Below are positions 18,653-26,927 of a DNA stretch of 64,000 bases, piece after piece. How positions within the stretch are numbered: the stretch's first letter is position 1; each line of letters starts with the position of its first letter. The DNA lies in NCBI RefSeq assembly GCF_000614145.1, contig NZ_BAKK01000009.1, positions 1-64,000 of the forward strand, in the 5' to 3' direction. Position numbers and translations under genes: made by a program. The notes under the pieces are model-generated. The model did not search any database. It worked only from the letters and a program-made list of their open reading frames with translations, and was not told the origin of the DNA. This DNA is from Bacteroides faecichinchillae JCM 17102 (GTDB lineage Bacteria; Bacteroidota; Bacteroidia; Bacteroidales; Bacteroidaceae).

Positions 18653-19546
18653 ATGAAATCTAGGCTTATCTATTGGTTGGTATATGCTGTAATGTGGTTG
18701 TTTTCCGCTCTTCCGTTCAAAGTGTTATATATGCTTTCGGATTTGAACTATTGGTTGATGTATTATGTCGGAAAATATCGTCGGAAAGTTGTTAGGGAAA
18801 ATCTGAAAAAGTCTTTTCCGGATAAAAGTGATGCAGAACGGTTACAGATAGAACGTAAATTTTATAGGTATCTTTCGGATTATATGCTTGAGGACTTGAA
18901 AATGATCCATATGTCAGCGGAGGATCTTTACCGGAGAATGACTTATAAGAATACGGAGCAATACCTTGAATTGACAGAGAAGTATGGAGGGATCATTGTG
19001 ATGATTCCGCATTATGCCAATTATGAATGGTTGATCGGTATGGGAACGATTATGAAGCCGGGAGATGTACCGGTGCAAGTATATAAACCTTTGAGAGATA
19101 AATATCTCAATGAATTGTTTAAACGGATACGTTCTCGTTTTGGAGGGTACAACATTCCGAAACATTCTACTGCACGCGAGATTATCAAATTGAAACGTGA
19201 AGGAAAAAAAATAGTGGTGGGGTTGATAACTGACCAATGGCCTAGCGGAAGCGAAAAGTACTGGACAACTTTTTTAGGACAGGAAACTGCTTTTCTGAAT
19301 GGAGCAGAGCGTATTGCTAAAATGATGAATTTCCCTGTTTTTTATTGTGAACTAATAAAAACACGTAGAGGATTTTGTGAGGCGGAGTTTAAGTTAATGA
19401 CAGAAAATCCAAAAGAAACTGCCGAAGGAGAAATCACAGAAATGTTTGCCCATTATTTGGAACAGACACTTTATCGGGAGCCCGCCTATTGGTTATGGTC
19501 TCATAAGCGTTGGAAAGCTTCGAAAGCAGAATGTGAAAGGAATTAG
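18653..19546 (+). CDS. LpxL/HtrB-like lysophospholipid acyltransferase
   Basis: 297 residues with an N-terminal membrane helix (LIYWLVYAVMWLFSALPFKV). The acyltransferase motif HYANYEW (HX4E) is present, followed by a Gln/Trp-rich DQWPSGSEKYWTTFLGQ and the C-terminal YWLWSHKRWK typical of lipid A secondary acyltransferases. It should transfer an acyl chain to lipid A on the inner membrane. It begins 4 bases after mtaB and ends 3 bases before the glycosyltransferase, so it shares their transcript. Confidence 0.88.
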   Translation: MKSRLIYWLVYAVMWLFSALPFKVLYMLSDLNYWLMYYVGKYRRKVVRENLKKSFPDKSDAERLQIERKFYRYLSDYMLEDLKMIHMSAEDLYRRMTYKNTEQYLELTEKYGGIIVMIPHYANYEWLIGMGTIMKPGDVPVQVYKPLRDKYLNELFKRIRSRFGGYNIPKHSTAREIIKLKREGKKIVVGLITDQWPSGSEKYWTTFLGQETAFLNGAERIAKMMNFPVFYCELIKTRRGFCEAEFKLMTENPKETAEGEITEMFAHYLEQTLYREPAYWLWSHKRWKASKAECERN

Positions 19547-19549
19547 AAG

Positions 19550-20577
19550 ATGAAAGTGGCGGTTGTTATTTTGAACTGGAATGGATGTGATATGCTTCGC
19601 ACTTTTCTTCCGTCCGTCGTTCGGTATTCAGAAGGAGAGGAGATTGAAGTATGTGTGGCTGATAATGGTTCTACTGATGCTTCGGTGGATATGCTTCAGA
19701 AAGAATTTCCATCTGTTAGAAATATTTTACTAGAACAAAATCATGGTTTTGCCGATGGTTATAATTGGGCTTTGCAGCAAGTGGAGGCAGAATATGTGGT
19801 TCTTCTAAATTCTGATGTTGAAGTGACTGAGCGTTGGCTTGAGCCAATGATTGATTATTTGGATAATCATCCGGAGGTTGCAGCTTGCCAACCGAAAATA
19901 CGTAGCCAACGACAAAAAGAATATTTTGAGTATGCCGGAGCGGCAGGTGGATTTATTGATAGATATGGTTATCCTTTTTGCCGTGGACGTATCATGAATA
20001 TAGTTGAGAAAGATAAAGGTCAGTATGATACGGTAATCCCTGTTTTCTGGGCTACGGGTGCAGCATTGTTTATCCGTCGTGCTGATTATCTGGAAGCAGG
20101 TGGGCTGGACGGACGTTTTTTTGCTCACATGGAAGAAATTGATTTGTGTTGGCGTTTACGTTCTCGAGGCCGGGAGATTGTGTGTATTCCTCAAAGTGTA
20201 GTTTATCATGTAGGGGGGCAACACTAAAAAAAGATAATCCTCGTAAAACTTTTCTCAATTTTCGTAATAATCTTGTCATGCTTTATAAAAATCTTCCGGA
20301 AGCGGAGTTGAATAAAGTAATGTGTATTCGTGCATGGCTTGACTATGTGGCAGCACTTACTTTTTTGCTGAAAGGCCAACTGGAAAATGCACGTGCAGTG
20401 ATGCAGGCACGAAAAGAATATAAACGTAGCCGTTCTTCCTTTTCTTCATCTCGTGAAGAGAATTTGAGAAAAACTTTCTTGAATCCGATACCCGAACGAA
20501 TAAAAAGTAGTATCTTGTGGCTGTTTTATGTGAGAGGATGTAAGCGTTTCTCTCAATTGTCGGATTTAAAAGGATAA
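19550..20577 (+). CDS. family 2 glycosyltransferase (apparent frameshift)
   Basis: Frame 19550-20227 holds the GT-A fold: VAVVILNWNGCDML, VADNGSTDAS, a DxD-like LLNSDVEVT and the acceptor region HMEEIDLCWRLRSRG. It stops abruptly at VVYHVGGQH. The frame reaching 20577 continues ATLKKDNPRKTFLNFRNNL. The join falls in a run of six G at 20213-20218; seven G would restore VYHVGGATLKK and a protein of about 342 residues. Length, fold and the FRNN-containing tail resemble rhamnosyl-transferase-like GT2 enzymes of surface polysaccharide synthesis. Its acceptor is unknown; linkage to the lipid A acyltransferase hints at envelope work. Confidence 0.85.
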
Positions 20578-20578
20578 C

Positions 20579-21103
20579 ATGATGGAACCAAAAGTTAGAA
20601 GAGGCATCGGGCTGGTCGCACATGATGCTATGAAGAAAGATCTTATTGAATGGGTTTTGTGGAATTCAGAATTATTGATGGGACATAAATTCTATTGTAC
20701 AGGTACTACGGGTACTTTAATTTTGGAAGCGTTGAAAGAGAAACATCCGGATGTAGAGTGGGATTTTACTATTTTAAAGTCAGGGCCTTTGGGAGGTGAT
20801 CAGCAGATGGGGTCACGTATTGTTGAAGGACAAATTGATTATCTTTTCTTTTTTACAGACCCGATGACGTTACAAGCGCATGATACAGATGTGAAAGCAT
20901 TGACTCGTTTGGCAGGTGTGGAAAATATCATTTTTTGCTGTAACCGTTCAACGGCAGATCATATTATTTCCAGTCCATTGTTTATGGATCCTACTTATGA
21001 GCGTAGCCATCCAGATTATTCCGGTTATACGAAACGATTCCAGGGTAAACCTGTGGTGACGGAGGCTGTAGAGTCTGTAAATAAAAGAAGGAAGAAGAAA
21101 TAA
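20579..21103 (+). CDS. mgsA: methylglyoxal synthase
   Basis: 174 residues. GIGLVAHDAMKKDLIEW, the phosphate-binding FYCTGTTG, LKSGPLGGDQQMG with the catalytic aspartate region, and FFFTDPMTLQAHDTDVKAL identify MgsA, which converts dihydroxyacetone phosphate to methylglyoxal and phosphate as a glycolytic overflow valve. The start may be the second of two adjacent ATG codons (20582). A C-terminal extension of about 20 residues rich in lysine is present. Last gene of the mtaB operon. Confidence 0.95.
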   Translation: MMEPKVRRGIGLVAHDAMKKDLIEWVLWNSELLMGHKFYCTGTTGTLILEALKEKHPDVEWDFTILKSGPLGGDQQMGSRIVEGQIDYLFFFTDPMTLQAHDTDVKALTRLAGVENIIFCCNRSTADHIISSPLFMDPTYERSHPDYSGYTKRFQGKPVVTEAVESVNKRRKKK

Positions 21104-21252
21104 ATCCTGTGTTAGGGTAACACCATTTTATATTCTCTCTAAGTCTTTTATGAGAAACATTTATCATAAAGTAGTTTGAATATATCATACATAAAACGTT
21201 ATAGATGGTATAAACACTGTTGAGGGGTGTGGCGAAAGTCTTATAAATTAAG

Positions 21253-21290
21253 GATCACCCTTGCTACAACTATTTGTGGCGAGGGTGATC
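21253..21290. terminator. 15-bp hairpin between convergent genes
   Basis: GATCACCCTTGCTAC pairs with GTGGCGAGGGTGATC (two G-T wobbles), loop of 8. It lies between the convergent mgsA and BamE-like lipoprotein genes. It lacks a T-run on either strand, so it may be an RNA-end or processing structure rather than a standard terminator. Confidence 0.5.
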
Positions 21291-21373
21291 TCGTTGAAAG
21301 GGTAGTTTTGGGTACATCCCCTTTTCATCTTTCTATATATGATTGTTAATGTGTTGTCAGTGAGAATATTGTA

Positions 21374-21859
21374 TTAATACGTTTGTATATGTTTACCTGA
21401 TGAAGTGATAATTAATCCACCATGGTCGCTTACTACTATTTCAGTTGTACCGTCTGGTGTTTGTATAACTGATCCTTGTTGTATAAGTTGTTGTCCATCT
21501 GTAGTCATTCGTATTCCAGAATGTGTATTCTCTTCTTTCTTTTCTGTATCCTTTGTTTTGTTAGAACAGTTATCATCATGTAAATAATAATGACTATTCA
21601 TCTTAACTACCTTGTCATCAATAAACCATACTTTTACGACTTTGGAAGCAGCCCAAAGTTTGGAAGAGTAAAACTCTAGAGATTCACCTTTATCATCAAA
21701 ATTTCTAAATTCAGGTGTACCTAAAATCGCTATAACTTCTTTTGAGGACATTCCGTATTGTATATCATTGAGCCTTTTATAACTAATTTGACTCGTACGA
21801 CAACTACTGAATACTACTATAAATAGTAGTAAAGATAGAATGATTTGAAACATTTTCAT
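21374..21859 (-). CDS. lipoprotein with BamE/SmpA-like domain
   Basis: 161 residues with a lipoprotein signal (MKMFQIILSLLLFIVVFSSC, Cys20). Residues 28-90 resemble the small SmpA/OmlA/BamE fold: LNDIQYGMSSKEVIAILGTPE, then beta strands VKVWFIDDKVVKMNSHYY. The C-terminal 60 residues are a polar linker plus strands (GSVIQTPDGTTEIVVSDHGG). In other proteins this fold binds envelope proteins or lipids. The promoter and a 42-bp palindrome just upstream suggest a regulated single gene. Function unknown. Confidence 0.7.
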   Translation of the reverse strand: MKMFQIILSLLLFIVVFSSCRTSQISYKRLNDIQYGMSSKEVIAILGTPEFRNFDDKGESLEFYSSKLWAASKVVKVWFIDDKVVKMNSHYYLHDDNCSNKTKDTEKKEENTHSGIRMTTDGQQLIQQGSVIQTPDGTTEIVVSDHGGLIITSSGKHIQTY

Positions 21860-21880
21860 AATAGGTGGCTTTTGTTACTA

Positions 21881-21912
21881 CAAATGTAGGATGGGAAAAC
21901 TCCTCAGGCAAA
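21881..21912 (-). promoter_or_regulatory. promoter of the BamE-like lipoprotein gene
   Basis: Minus strand: TTTG (21912-21909), 20-base spacer, TACATTTG (21888-21881), then ATG at 21859. It fits the Bacteroides consensus within one base of ideal spacing. Confidence 0.65.
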
Positions 21913-21918
21913 AGGATC

Positions 21919-21960
21919 TTTCTATTTACTAATAGGGAAATCCCTATTAGTATATAGAAA
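21919..21960. repeat. 42-bp near-perfect palindrome upstream of the lipoprotein promoter
   Basis: The arms TTTCTAT-t-TACTAATAGGGA and TCCCTATTAGTA-t-ATAGAAA are reverse complements, apart from one T/T mismatch, around a central AA. It ends 7 bases upstream of the -33 box of the promoter at 21881-21912, a place for an activator or repressor. As RNA it would be a 19-bp hairpin, but no T-run follows it. Confidence 0.75.
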
Positions 21961-22154
21961 TGAGACCTCTGTTTGTATATCTCTTATCTTTATTATTCCT
22001 AATGTCTAATCGGATCTTTACTATTGAAATCGTTTATTTAAACTTAATATCAAATAGATTATTATTACATATAGCTTACATTGGATAATATCTGTCGGGA
22101 AGATTTATTTGTTTGTCAAGGTTGAATAGTTTAGTCTAAAAGTTTCTGGGATAT

Positions 22155-22829
22155 TTATAAATCCAGATTCTCCCAAGTATCGCAAAGCGCTTGCATAGAT
22201 GGTAATAATAAATTAGCTCCCGAATCCAGTAAGACCTGTCCATCCAGAGGACCAGTATTTACTGCGATAGTGAAGATTCCAGCTTTGTGTCCGGCTTCCA
22301 CTCCCAAAGGCGCATTTTCTACTACAACAGCTTCGCTGGCTTTTATACCTCCCTTCTTTAGAGCCATCAAATAGGGTTCTGGATCAGGTTTTCCATATTT
22401 TACATCAAATGCTGTAACCATCAATTCTTTATGAAACATTCCCGGAAAGTTATGTTCCAATCTGTCAAGTAATGAAAGCTGACCGGAACCTGTTACTACC
22501 ATAGTGATTAGCCCTTCTCTCTTGATCTTTTTCAGCAATTCCCATGCACCAGGCATACGTTCTGCTTCCGGATGAGTATTGAATAGAATGCTCTTTTCTT
22601 TATATATTTTTTCTATCTCTTCTTGAGAAGCTTCTCTTCCCAGTTCGCGTTGAAACACGATGTTTATCGTAGCGGCACCTGTTCGTCCTTCATGCATATA
22701 TGCTTCTTCACGACTGAGATTGAGACCATGTGATTTCATTACCTGATGCCAAGCTTCGGAGTGGTAAGGCATGGAATTAAAAAGTACGCCGTCCATATCG
22801 AATAGGACGGCTTTTATCTTTTTTTTCAT
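22155..22829 (-). CDS. HAD-superfamily phosphatase/phosphomutase, beta-PGM-like
   Basis: 224 residues. Motif I FDMDGVLFNSMPYHSEAW holds the nucleophile Asp and acid/base Asp. Motif II is VTGSGQ, the lysine is in KYGKPDPEPYL and motif IV is VVENAPLGVEAGHKAG. The small helical cap after motif I (HEGRTGAATINIVF) places it with beta-phosphoglucomutase-like enzymes. It dephosphorylates or isomerises a sugar phosphate; the exact substrate cannot be read from sequence. Confidence 0.9.
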   Translation of the reverse strand: MKKKIKAVLFDMDGVLFNSMPYHSEAWHQVMKSHGLNLSREEAYMHEGRTGAATINIVFQRELGREASQEEIEKIYKEKSILFNTHPEAERMPGAWELLKKIKREGLITMVVTGSGQLSLLDRLEHNFPGMFHKELMVTAFDVKYGKPDPEPYLMALKKGGIKASEAVVVENAPLGVEAGHKAGIFTIAVNTGPLDGQVLLDSGANLLLPSMQALCDTWENLDL

Positions 22830-22860
22830 AATTTCTGATTCGATGAAAATCTGGTAATAT

Positions 22861-23663
22861 TTATTTGTTTTTCAATATTTCTTCCAGTTCGGGTACAGTG
22901 ACAACCACATCATATTGAGTATCGGATTGATTGCCGATATATCTATAAACTATATTTCTATTACAATTGGTACAATATTTTATGAATAGTTGCGTAGGTT
23001 GAGATTGGTTTGATAACTCTTTTATAATACCTTGCTTCGCTACGTCATGATTTTCTTCTATTAAATTGATATCATACGCATCTTCATCAACACGACATAA
23101 ATAGATAACCGATTCATTACTAAGCAGTATTTTTTCAATTGTAATTTCTTCACTCGCTTTTGACGGAAACTGTAAGTTCGCCATTTCTATTTGTGTTTTC
23201 AGTTTTGTCAGGTCGCTTTGTGATGAACTGATATCAGTATTAAGAATTTCTTTCAACTCTTCCGTTGTAAGTTCACATTCCACCTTATCACCTGAGTCTT
23301 TGCTATATATATCATTTTTAGTCCGGCATTACATTTTATAACAAGATCCAACAATGCTTTTACATCTTTTGTCGGATTCTGGAACATGATAGTCATAGAT
23401 GACTTCAGGCTTTCCGGATGCTCTTTCAATGTTTTGATATTGGTGTATACTTCGTCCACATTGAAAGTGTACACTACGTTTTGACCATCATATACAATAC
23501 TGGTGATTTTACCAAACTCACCCATTTCCACAGGACATTGTTTGTTTGCACTTTCAATTGCCACTTTTAATTTGATATCTTGGCAACTGGTCGTTATCAT
23601 AATCAGCAGTGATAAGCTGAAGAATAACATTACTCTATTGGATCTCTTTAATAAATTCCGCAT
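22861..23663 (-). CDS. two-domain duplicated lipoprotein (apparent frameshift)
   Basis: Frames 23253-23663 and 22861-23283 form one lipoprotein of about 267 residues. The first has signal and lipobox MRNLLKRSNRVMLFFSLSLL ... TTSC. Both halves repeat one module: a strand-rich part (ITSIVYDGQNVVYTFNVDE versus IEKILLSNESVIYLCRVDE), a helix, IKCNAGLKMIY versus IKYCTNCNRNIVYRY, and an ending TTEELKEIL versus TVPELEEIL. The break lies in a TA repeat at 23304-23312; adding one base, or removing one TA, gives GLKMIY-SKDSGDKVECELTTEE and joins the modules. The alternative start of the second half is GTG with no signal peptide, so it is not a separate gene. No known family recognised. Confidence 0.72.
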
Positions 23664-23697
23664 AGTTCTATTAATTAGAGTTAAGTATTTTTCGAAG

Positions 23698-23720
23698 CAA
23701 AGTTAAGTGTAGCAAAGATA
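23698..23720 (-). promoter_or_regulatory. two -7-like elements for the duplicated lipoprotein
   Basis: Minus strand TATCTTTG (23720-23713) and TAACTTTG (23705-23698) lie 15 bases apart, 35-57 bases before the ATG at 23663. No clear -33 boxes. Confidence 0.4.
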
Positions 23721-23802
23721 GATATAAAAAATGAAAGATCGGGTAGAACAGAGCAATAAGAGTACTACAAGTAAGGGCCTTGGAGGATAATTTATGTGAT
23801 TA

Positions 23803-23833
23803 TTTGCCGTTTTGAAGATTATATGTATTTTTG
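23803..23833 (+). promoter_or_regulatory. consensus Bacteroides promoter for the lipoprotein at 23858
   Basis: TTTG at 23803-23806, exactly 19 bases, then TATTTTTG at 23826-23833, 24 bases before the ATG. Confidence 0.8.
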
Positions 23834-23857
23834 TAACCTAAAAAATCTTTCAATAGC

Positions 23858-24361
23858 ATGAAGAAGAAAGCATTATTTCTGTTGCCATTGTTTTTTTACG
23901 CTTGCTCTGATAGTGTGGAAAGTCCTGTTATCAAAATTCAAAACTTGTATATAAAAGTAGATCCAAAGGCAGAAGAAACAGCGAGAGAAGACTATGCAAA
24001 CCGAATGGATGAAATTCCTGCTTTAAAAGTAGGTGATAAAATAGAAGCATTCTTGTCGTTGGATGGTAACGGAGCTGAACTTAAAAGTTTTAAACTTCAG
24101 AATGATGCTGAAGTAAAGACAGAACTTCATTACAAAAAAACAGAAGTTTCTACAGAGGGAAATCTGACGGATGCAGAAAAGGGGCAGTTGCGCTTTAAAG
24201 ATGGAGTAACAAAAACAAATGTACTGGTACAGGTCACTGTTGAGAAGGTCGAATCTAACGGAGATGTACAAGTAACTTTTTATTTGTCGTCAAAGGCGGA
24301 GTGTGAAGGTGCTCAGGAAATGATTGGTCTGAAAATAAAAGAAGATAAAAAAGATGAATAA
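23858..24361 (+). CDS. hypothetical lipoprotein
   Basis: 167 residues, signal MKKKALFLLPLFFYAC with lipobox Cys16. The mature part is charged and strand-rich (IQNLYIKVDPKAEE, LKVGDKIEAFLSLDGNGAEL, TNVLVQVTVEKVESNGDVQV), ending in a Lys/Asp-rich tail. It is like a small Bacteroides-specific DUF family of secreted beta proteins (DUF5035 from memory, not verified). A perfect promoter precedes it and a terminator follows, so it is a single-gene unit. Confidence 0.78.
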   Translation: MKKKALFLLPLFFYACSDSVESPVIKIQNLYIKVDPKAEETAREDYANRMDEIPALKVGDKIEAFLSLDGNGAELKSFKLQNDAEVKTELHYKKTEVSTEGNLTDAEKGQLRFKDGVTKTNVLVQVTVEKVESNGDVQVTFYLSSKAECEGAQEMIGLKIKEDKKDE

Positions 24362-24394
24362 TAAGTTTTAAAAAGCGTCTGATAAATTATAAAT

Positions 24395-24442
24395 AATGAA
24401 CGGTGAACAACTATGCGGACTGCATGATGTTCACCGTTCATT
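24395..24442. terminator. bidirectional terminator, 15-bp perfect stem
   Basis: AATGAACGGTGAACA (24395-24409) and TGTTCACCGTTCATT (24428-24442) are exact reverse complements. It sits between the convergent lipoprotein and pgi genes. Confidence 0.8.
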
Positions 24443-24465
24443 GTGTTTATAGGTTTACTGTTAAA

Positions 24466-25803
24466 TTACAGTTTTGCCTGAATCGCTTTTGATTCTTCCT
24501 CGTATCCTGGTTTGTTGAGTAATGCAAACATATTCTTTTTGTATGCTTCAACACCCGGTTGGTTAAATGGATTTACTTCCAATAGATAACCGCTGATACC
24601 GCAAGCTTTTTCGAAGAAATATAGTAATTCACCAATATTGTATTCACTCAATTCAGGGAGAACGATGCGCATATTAGGAACACCACCATCTACGTGAGCT
24701 AACTGAGTTCCCAATTCTGCCATCTTGTTTACTTCGTCTACTCGTTTTCCAGCAAGGAAATTCAGACCATCCAGATTTGCTTCGTCAAAAGGTACTTCCA
24801 ATTTATGATCTACCTTTTCTACGGAGATTACAGTTTCGAAAATCGTACGTTCACCTTCCTGAATCCATTGTCCCATAGAGTGAAGGTCTGTAGAGAAATC
24901 TACAGATGCAGGGAAAATGCCTTTATTATCTTTACCTTCAGATTCTCCGTATAACTGTTTCCACCATTCGCTTACATAGTGAAGTTTCGGGCAGAAGTTT
25001 ACTAAGATTTCAATCTTCTTACCGCTCTTGTATAGTTCGTTACGAGTTGCCGCATAAATCGCAGCAGGGTTCTTATCAAACGGAACGTCACAACCACAAG
25101 CTTTTTCCATTTCAGCAGCACCGGCCACTAATTTTTCAATGTCGAATCCAGCAACTGCGATTGGCAACAAACCAACCGGAGTCAATACGGAGAAACGTCC
25201 GCCCACGTTGTCGGGGATAATGAAAGTCTTATAACCTTCTTTATCGGCAGTAACACGTGCAGCACCTTTCTTAGCATCTGTGATAGCTACAATAACCTTC
25301 TTGGCAGTCTCTTTACCGCGTTGGTCTTCGCATTGTTTTTTCAACAGACGGAAAGCAAGTGCAGTTTCGGTAGTAGTACCTGATTTAGAAATATTGATAA
25401 CACCGAATTTTTTGTCTTTCAGATATTCAGTAAGTTCAAACAGATAATCTTCACTGATGTTGTGTCCGGCATAAATCATGATAGGAGCCGTTTTCTTTTC
25501 CTGCAACCAAGTGAAGCTGTTAGACAATGCTTCGATTACAGCACGTGCACCCAAATAACTACCGCCAATACCTGCAACAATTACTACTTCGCAGTTATCT
25601 TTCAAAACTTGTGCTGTAGCTTTCAAGTCGGCCAGATGTTCTTTGCTGATAGAAGAAGGAAGATGCAACCATCCTAAGAAGTCATTTCCTTTTCCTGTTC
25701 CTTTTTCCAACATTTCTTGTGCGGCTTTTACCTCAGTTTCGTAGGCGAAAACCTTTTCTTTGGAGATGAATCCAAAAGTTTTTTCAATATTCAAGCTAAT
25801 CAT
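24466..25803 (-). CDS. pgi: glucose-6-phosphate isomerase
   Basis: 445 residues, the shorter bacterial PGI form. The SIS-type sugar-phosphate loop is [20 protein letters not shown]. The conserved [18 protein letters not shown] and [14 protein letters not shown] are present, and the C-terminal segment with the active-site lysine includes [12 protein letters not shown]. Interconverts glucose-6-phosphate and fructose-6-phosphate in glycolysis. Last of three minus-strand genes (lysS, gpsA, pgi) that are close together and probably share a transcript. Confidence 0.97.
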   Translation of the reverse strand: MISLNIEKTFGFISKEKVFAYETEVKAAQEMLEKGTGKGNDFLGWLHLPSSISKEHLADLKATAQVLKDNCEVVIVAGIGGSYLGARAVIEALSNSFTWLQEKKTAPIMIYAGHNISEDYLFELTEYLKDKKFGVINISKSGTTTETALAFRLLKKQCEDQRGKETAKKVIVAITDAKKGAARVTADKEGYKTFIIPDNVGGRFSVLTPVGLLPIAVAGFDIEKLVAGAAEMEKACGCDVPFDKNPAAIYAATRNELYKSGKKIEILVNFCPKLHYVSEWWKQLYGESEGKDNKGIFPASVDFSTDLHSMGQWIQEGERTIFETVISVEKVDHKLEVPFDEANLDGLNFLAGKRVDEVNKMAELGTQLAHVDGGVPNMRIVLPELSEYNIGELLYFFEKACGISGYLLEVNPFNQPGVEAYKKNMFALLNKPGYEEESKAIQAKL

Positions 25804-25841
25804 AGTTATATTTATTTAGTAGTGACTACTACTTATTATTG

Positions 25842-26837
25842 TCATCTAAAAGAATCCGTTAGCAATTTTATTTCGATCATCGGTGAGATTCGTTCATACA
25901 AGATATTATAAACAGCGTCCAGAATTGGCATATTGACATGATGATGTTTGTTGATCTCCTTGATACATTTTGTACCGTAGTAACCTTCTGCAATCATTTC
26001 CATTTCAATTTGCGCACTCTTTACAGAATATCCTTTGCCGATCATAGAACCAAACGTCCGGTTGCGGCTAAAGTTAGAATAACCCGTTACCAGCAAATCT
26101 CCCAGATAAACAGAGTCGTCTACATTTCTGTTCAATGGATGAACGGTATTTAGGAAACGATTCATTTCCTGAATGGCATTTGATATTAATACGGCTTGAA
26201 AGTTATCTCCGTATTTTAAACCGCTACAAATACCGGCAGCGATTGCATATACATTTTTCAAAACCGAGCTGTATTCTATTCCTGCTACGTCGTCGCTTAC
26301 AGAAGTCTTGATAAAACTGCTTCCCAGACGGCGACCGAAAATACGGGCTTTGTCTTTATCCGGGCAAGCAATAGTCAGATAAGAAAGGCGTTCAAGCGCT
26401 ACCTCTTCCGCATGGCATGGTCCTGCCAATACAGCAATATTTTCTGGTGGTACACCATATTCCTTAGTGAAGTATTCCGATACGATTACGTTGTCATCGG
26501 GTACGATTCCTTTGATAGCGGTGATAATGAATTTGTCCTTGATCTTCGTCTTCAACTTTTTCAGATGCGCTTTCAGATATGGAGAGGGGGTGACGAAAAT
26601 TAGCGTATCTGATTCCTTCACAATATCATTGATATTAGAACTGAAATTGATACGCTTCATGTCAAACTTCACACCTGTCAGATAGGCCGGATTATGTCCC
26701 AATCTCTTAAAATCAGCAATACGGTCATCTCGTCGCATATACCAATTGATAGAATCTTCCTGAGCCAGACACATTTTTGCGATTGCTGTAGCCCAGCTTC
26801 CTCCGCCCATTATCGCTATCTTACCGGGTAGTTTCAT
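25842..26837 (-). CDS. gpsA: glycerol-3-phosphate dehydrogenase [NAD(P)+]
   Basis: 331 residues. The N-terminal nucleotide loop is IAIMGGGSWATAIAKM, then TPSPYLKAHLKKL and TAIKGIVPDD. The catalytic lysine is in IEYSSVLKNVYAIAAGICSG. Makes sn-glycerol-3-phosphate for phospholipid synthesis. It sits between lysS and pgi on the same strand. Confidence 0.96.
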   Translation of the reverse strand: MKLPGKIAIMGGGSWATAIAKMCLAQEDSINWYMRRDDRIADFKRLGHNPAYLTGVKFDMKRINFSSNINDIVKESDTLIFVTPSPYLKAHLKKLKTKIKDKFIITAIKGIVPDDNVIVSEYFTKEYGVPPENIAVLAGPCHAEEVALERLSYLTIACPDKDKARIFGRRLGSSFIKTSVSDDVAGIEYSSVLKNVYAIAAGICSGLKYGDNFQAVLISNAIQEMNRFLNTVHPLNRNVDDSVYLGDLLVTGYSNFSRNRTFGSMIGKGYSVKSAQIEMEMIAEGYYGTKCIKEINKHHHVNMPILDAVYNILYERISPMIEIKLLTDSFR

Positions 26838-26867
26838 TTCTATGAATTAAGAATTTAAGAATGAAGA

Positions 26868-26926
26868 ATGAAGAATTGTGAATGAAAAACCGGAGCGATT
26901 CTTCATACTCAATTCTTCATACTCAA
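26868..26926. repeat. tandem and inverted repeats in the lysS-gpsA gap
   Basis: TTCTTCATACTCAA occurs twice in direct succession (26899-26912, 26913-26926). ATGAAGAATTG (26868-26878) pairs with CAATTCTTCAT (26910-26920). Upstream is a GAATGAA repeat. Such a stem could modulate or process the lysS-gpsA message. Confidence 0.6.
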
Positions 26927-26927
26927 T

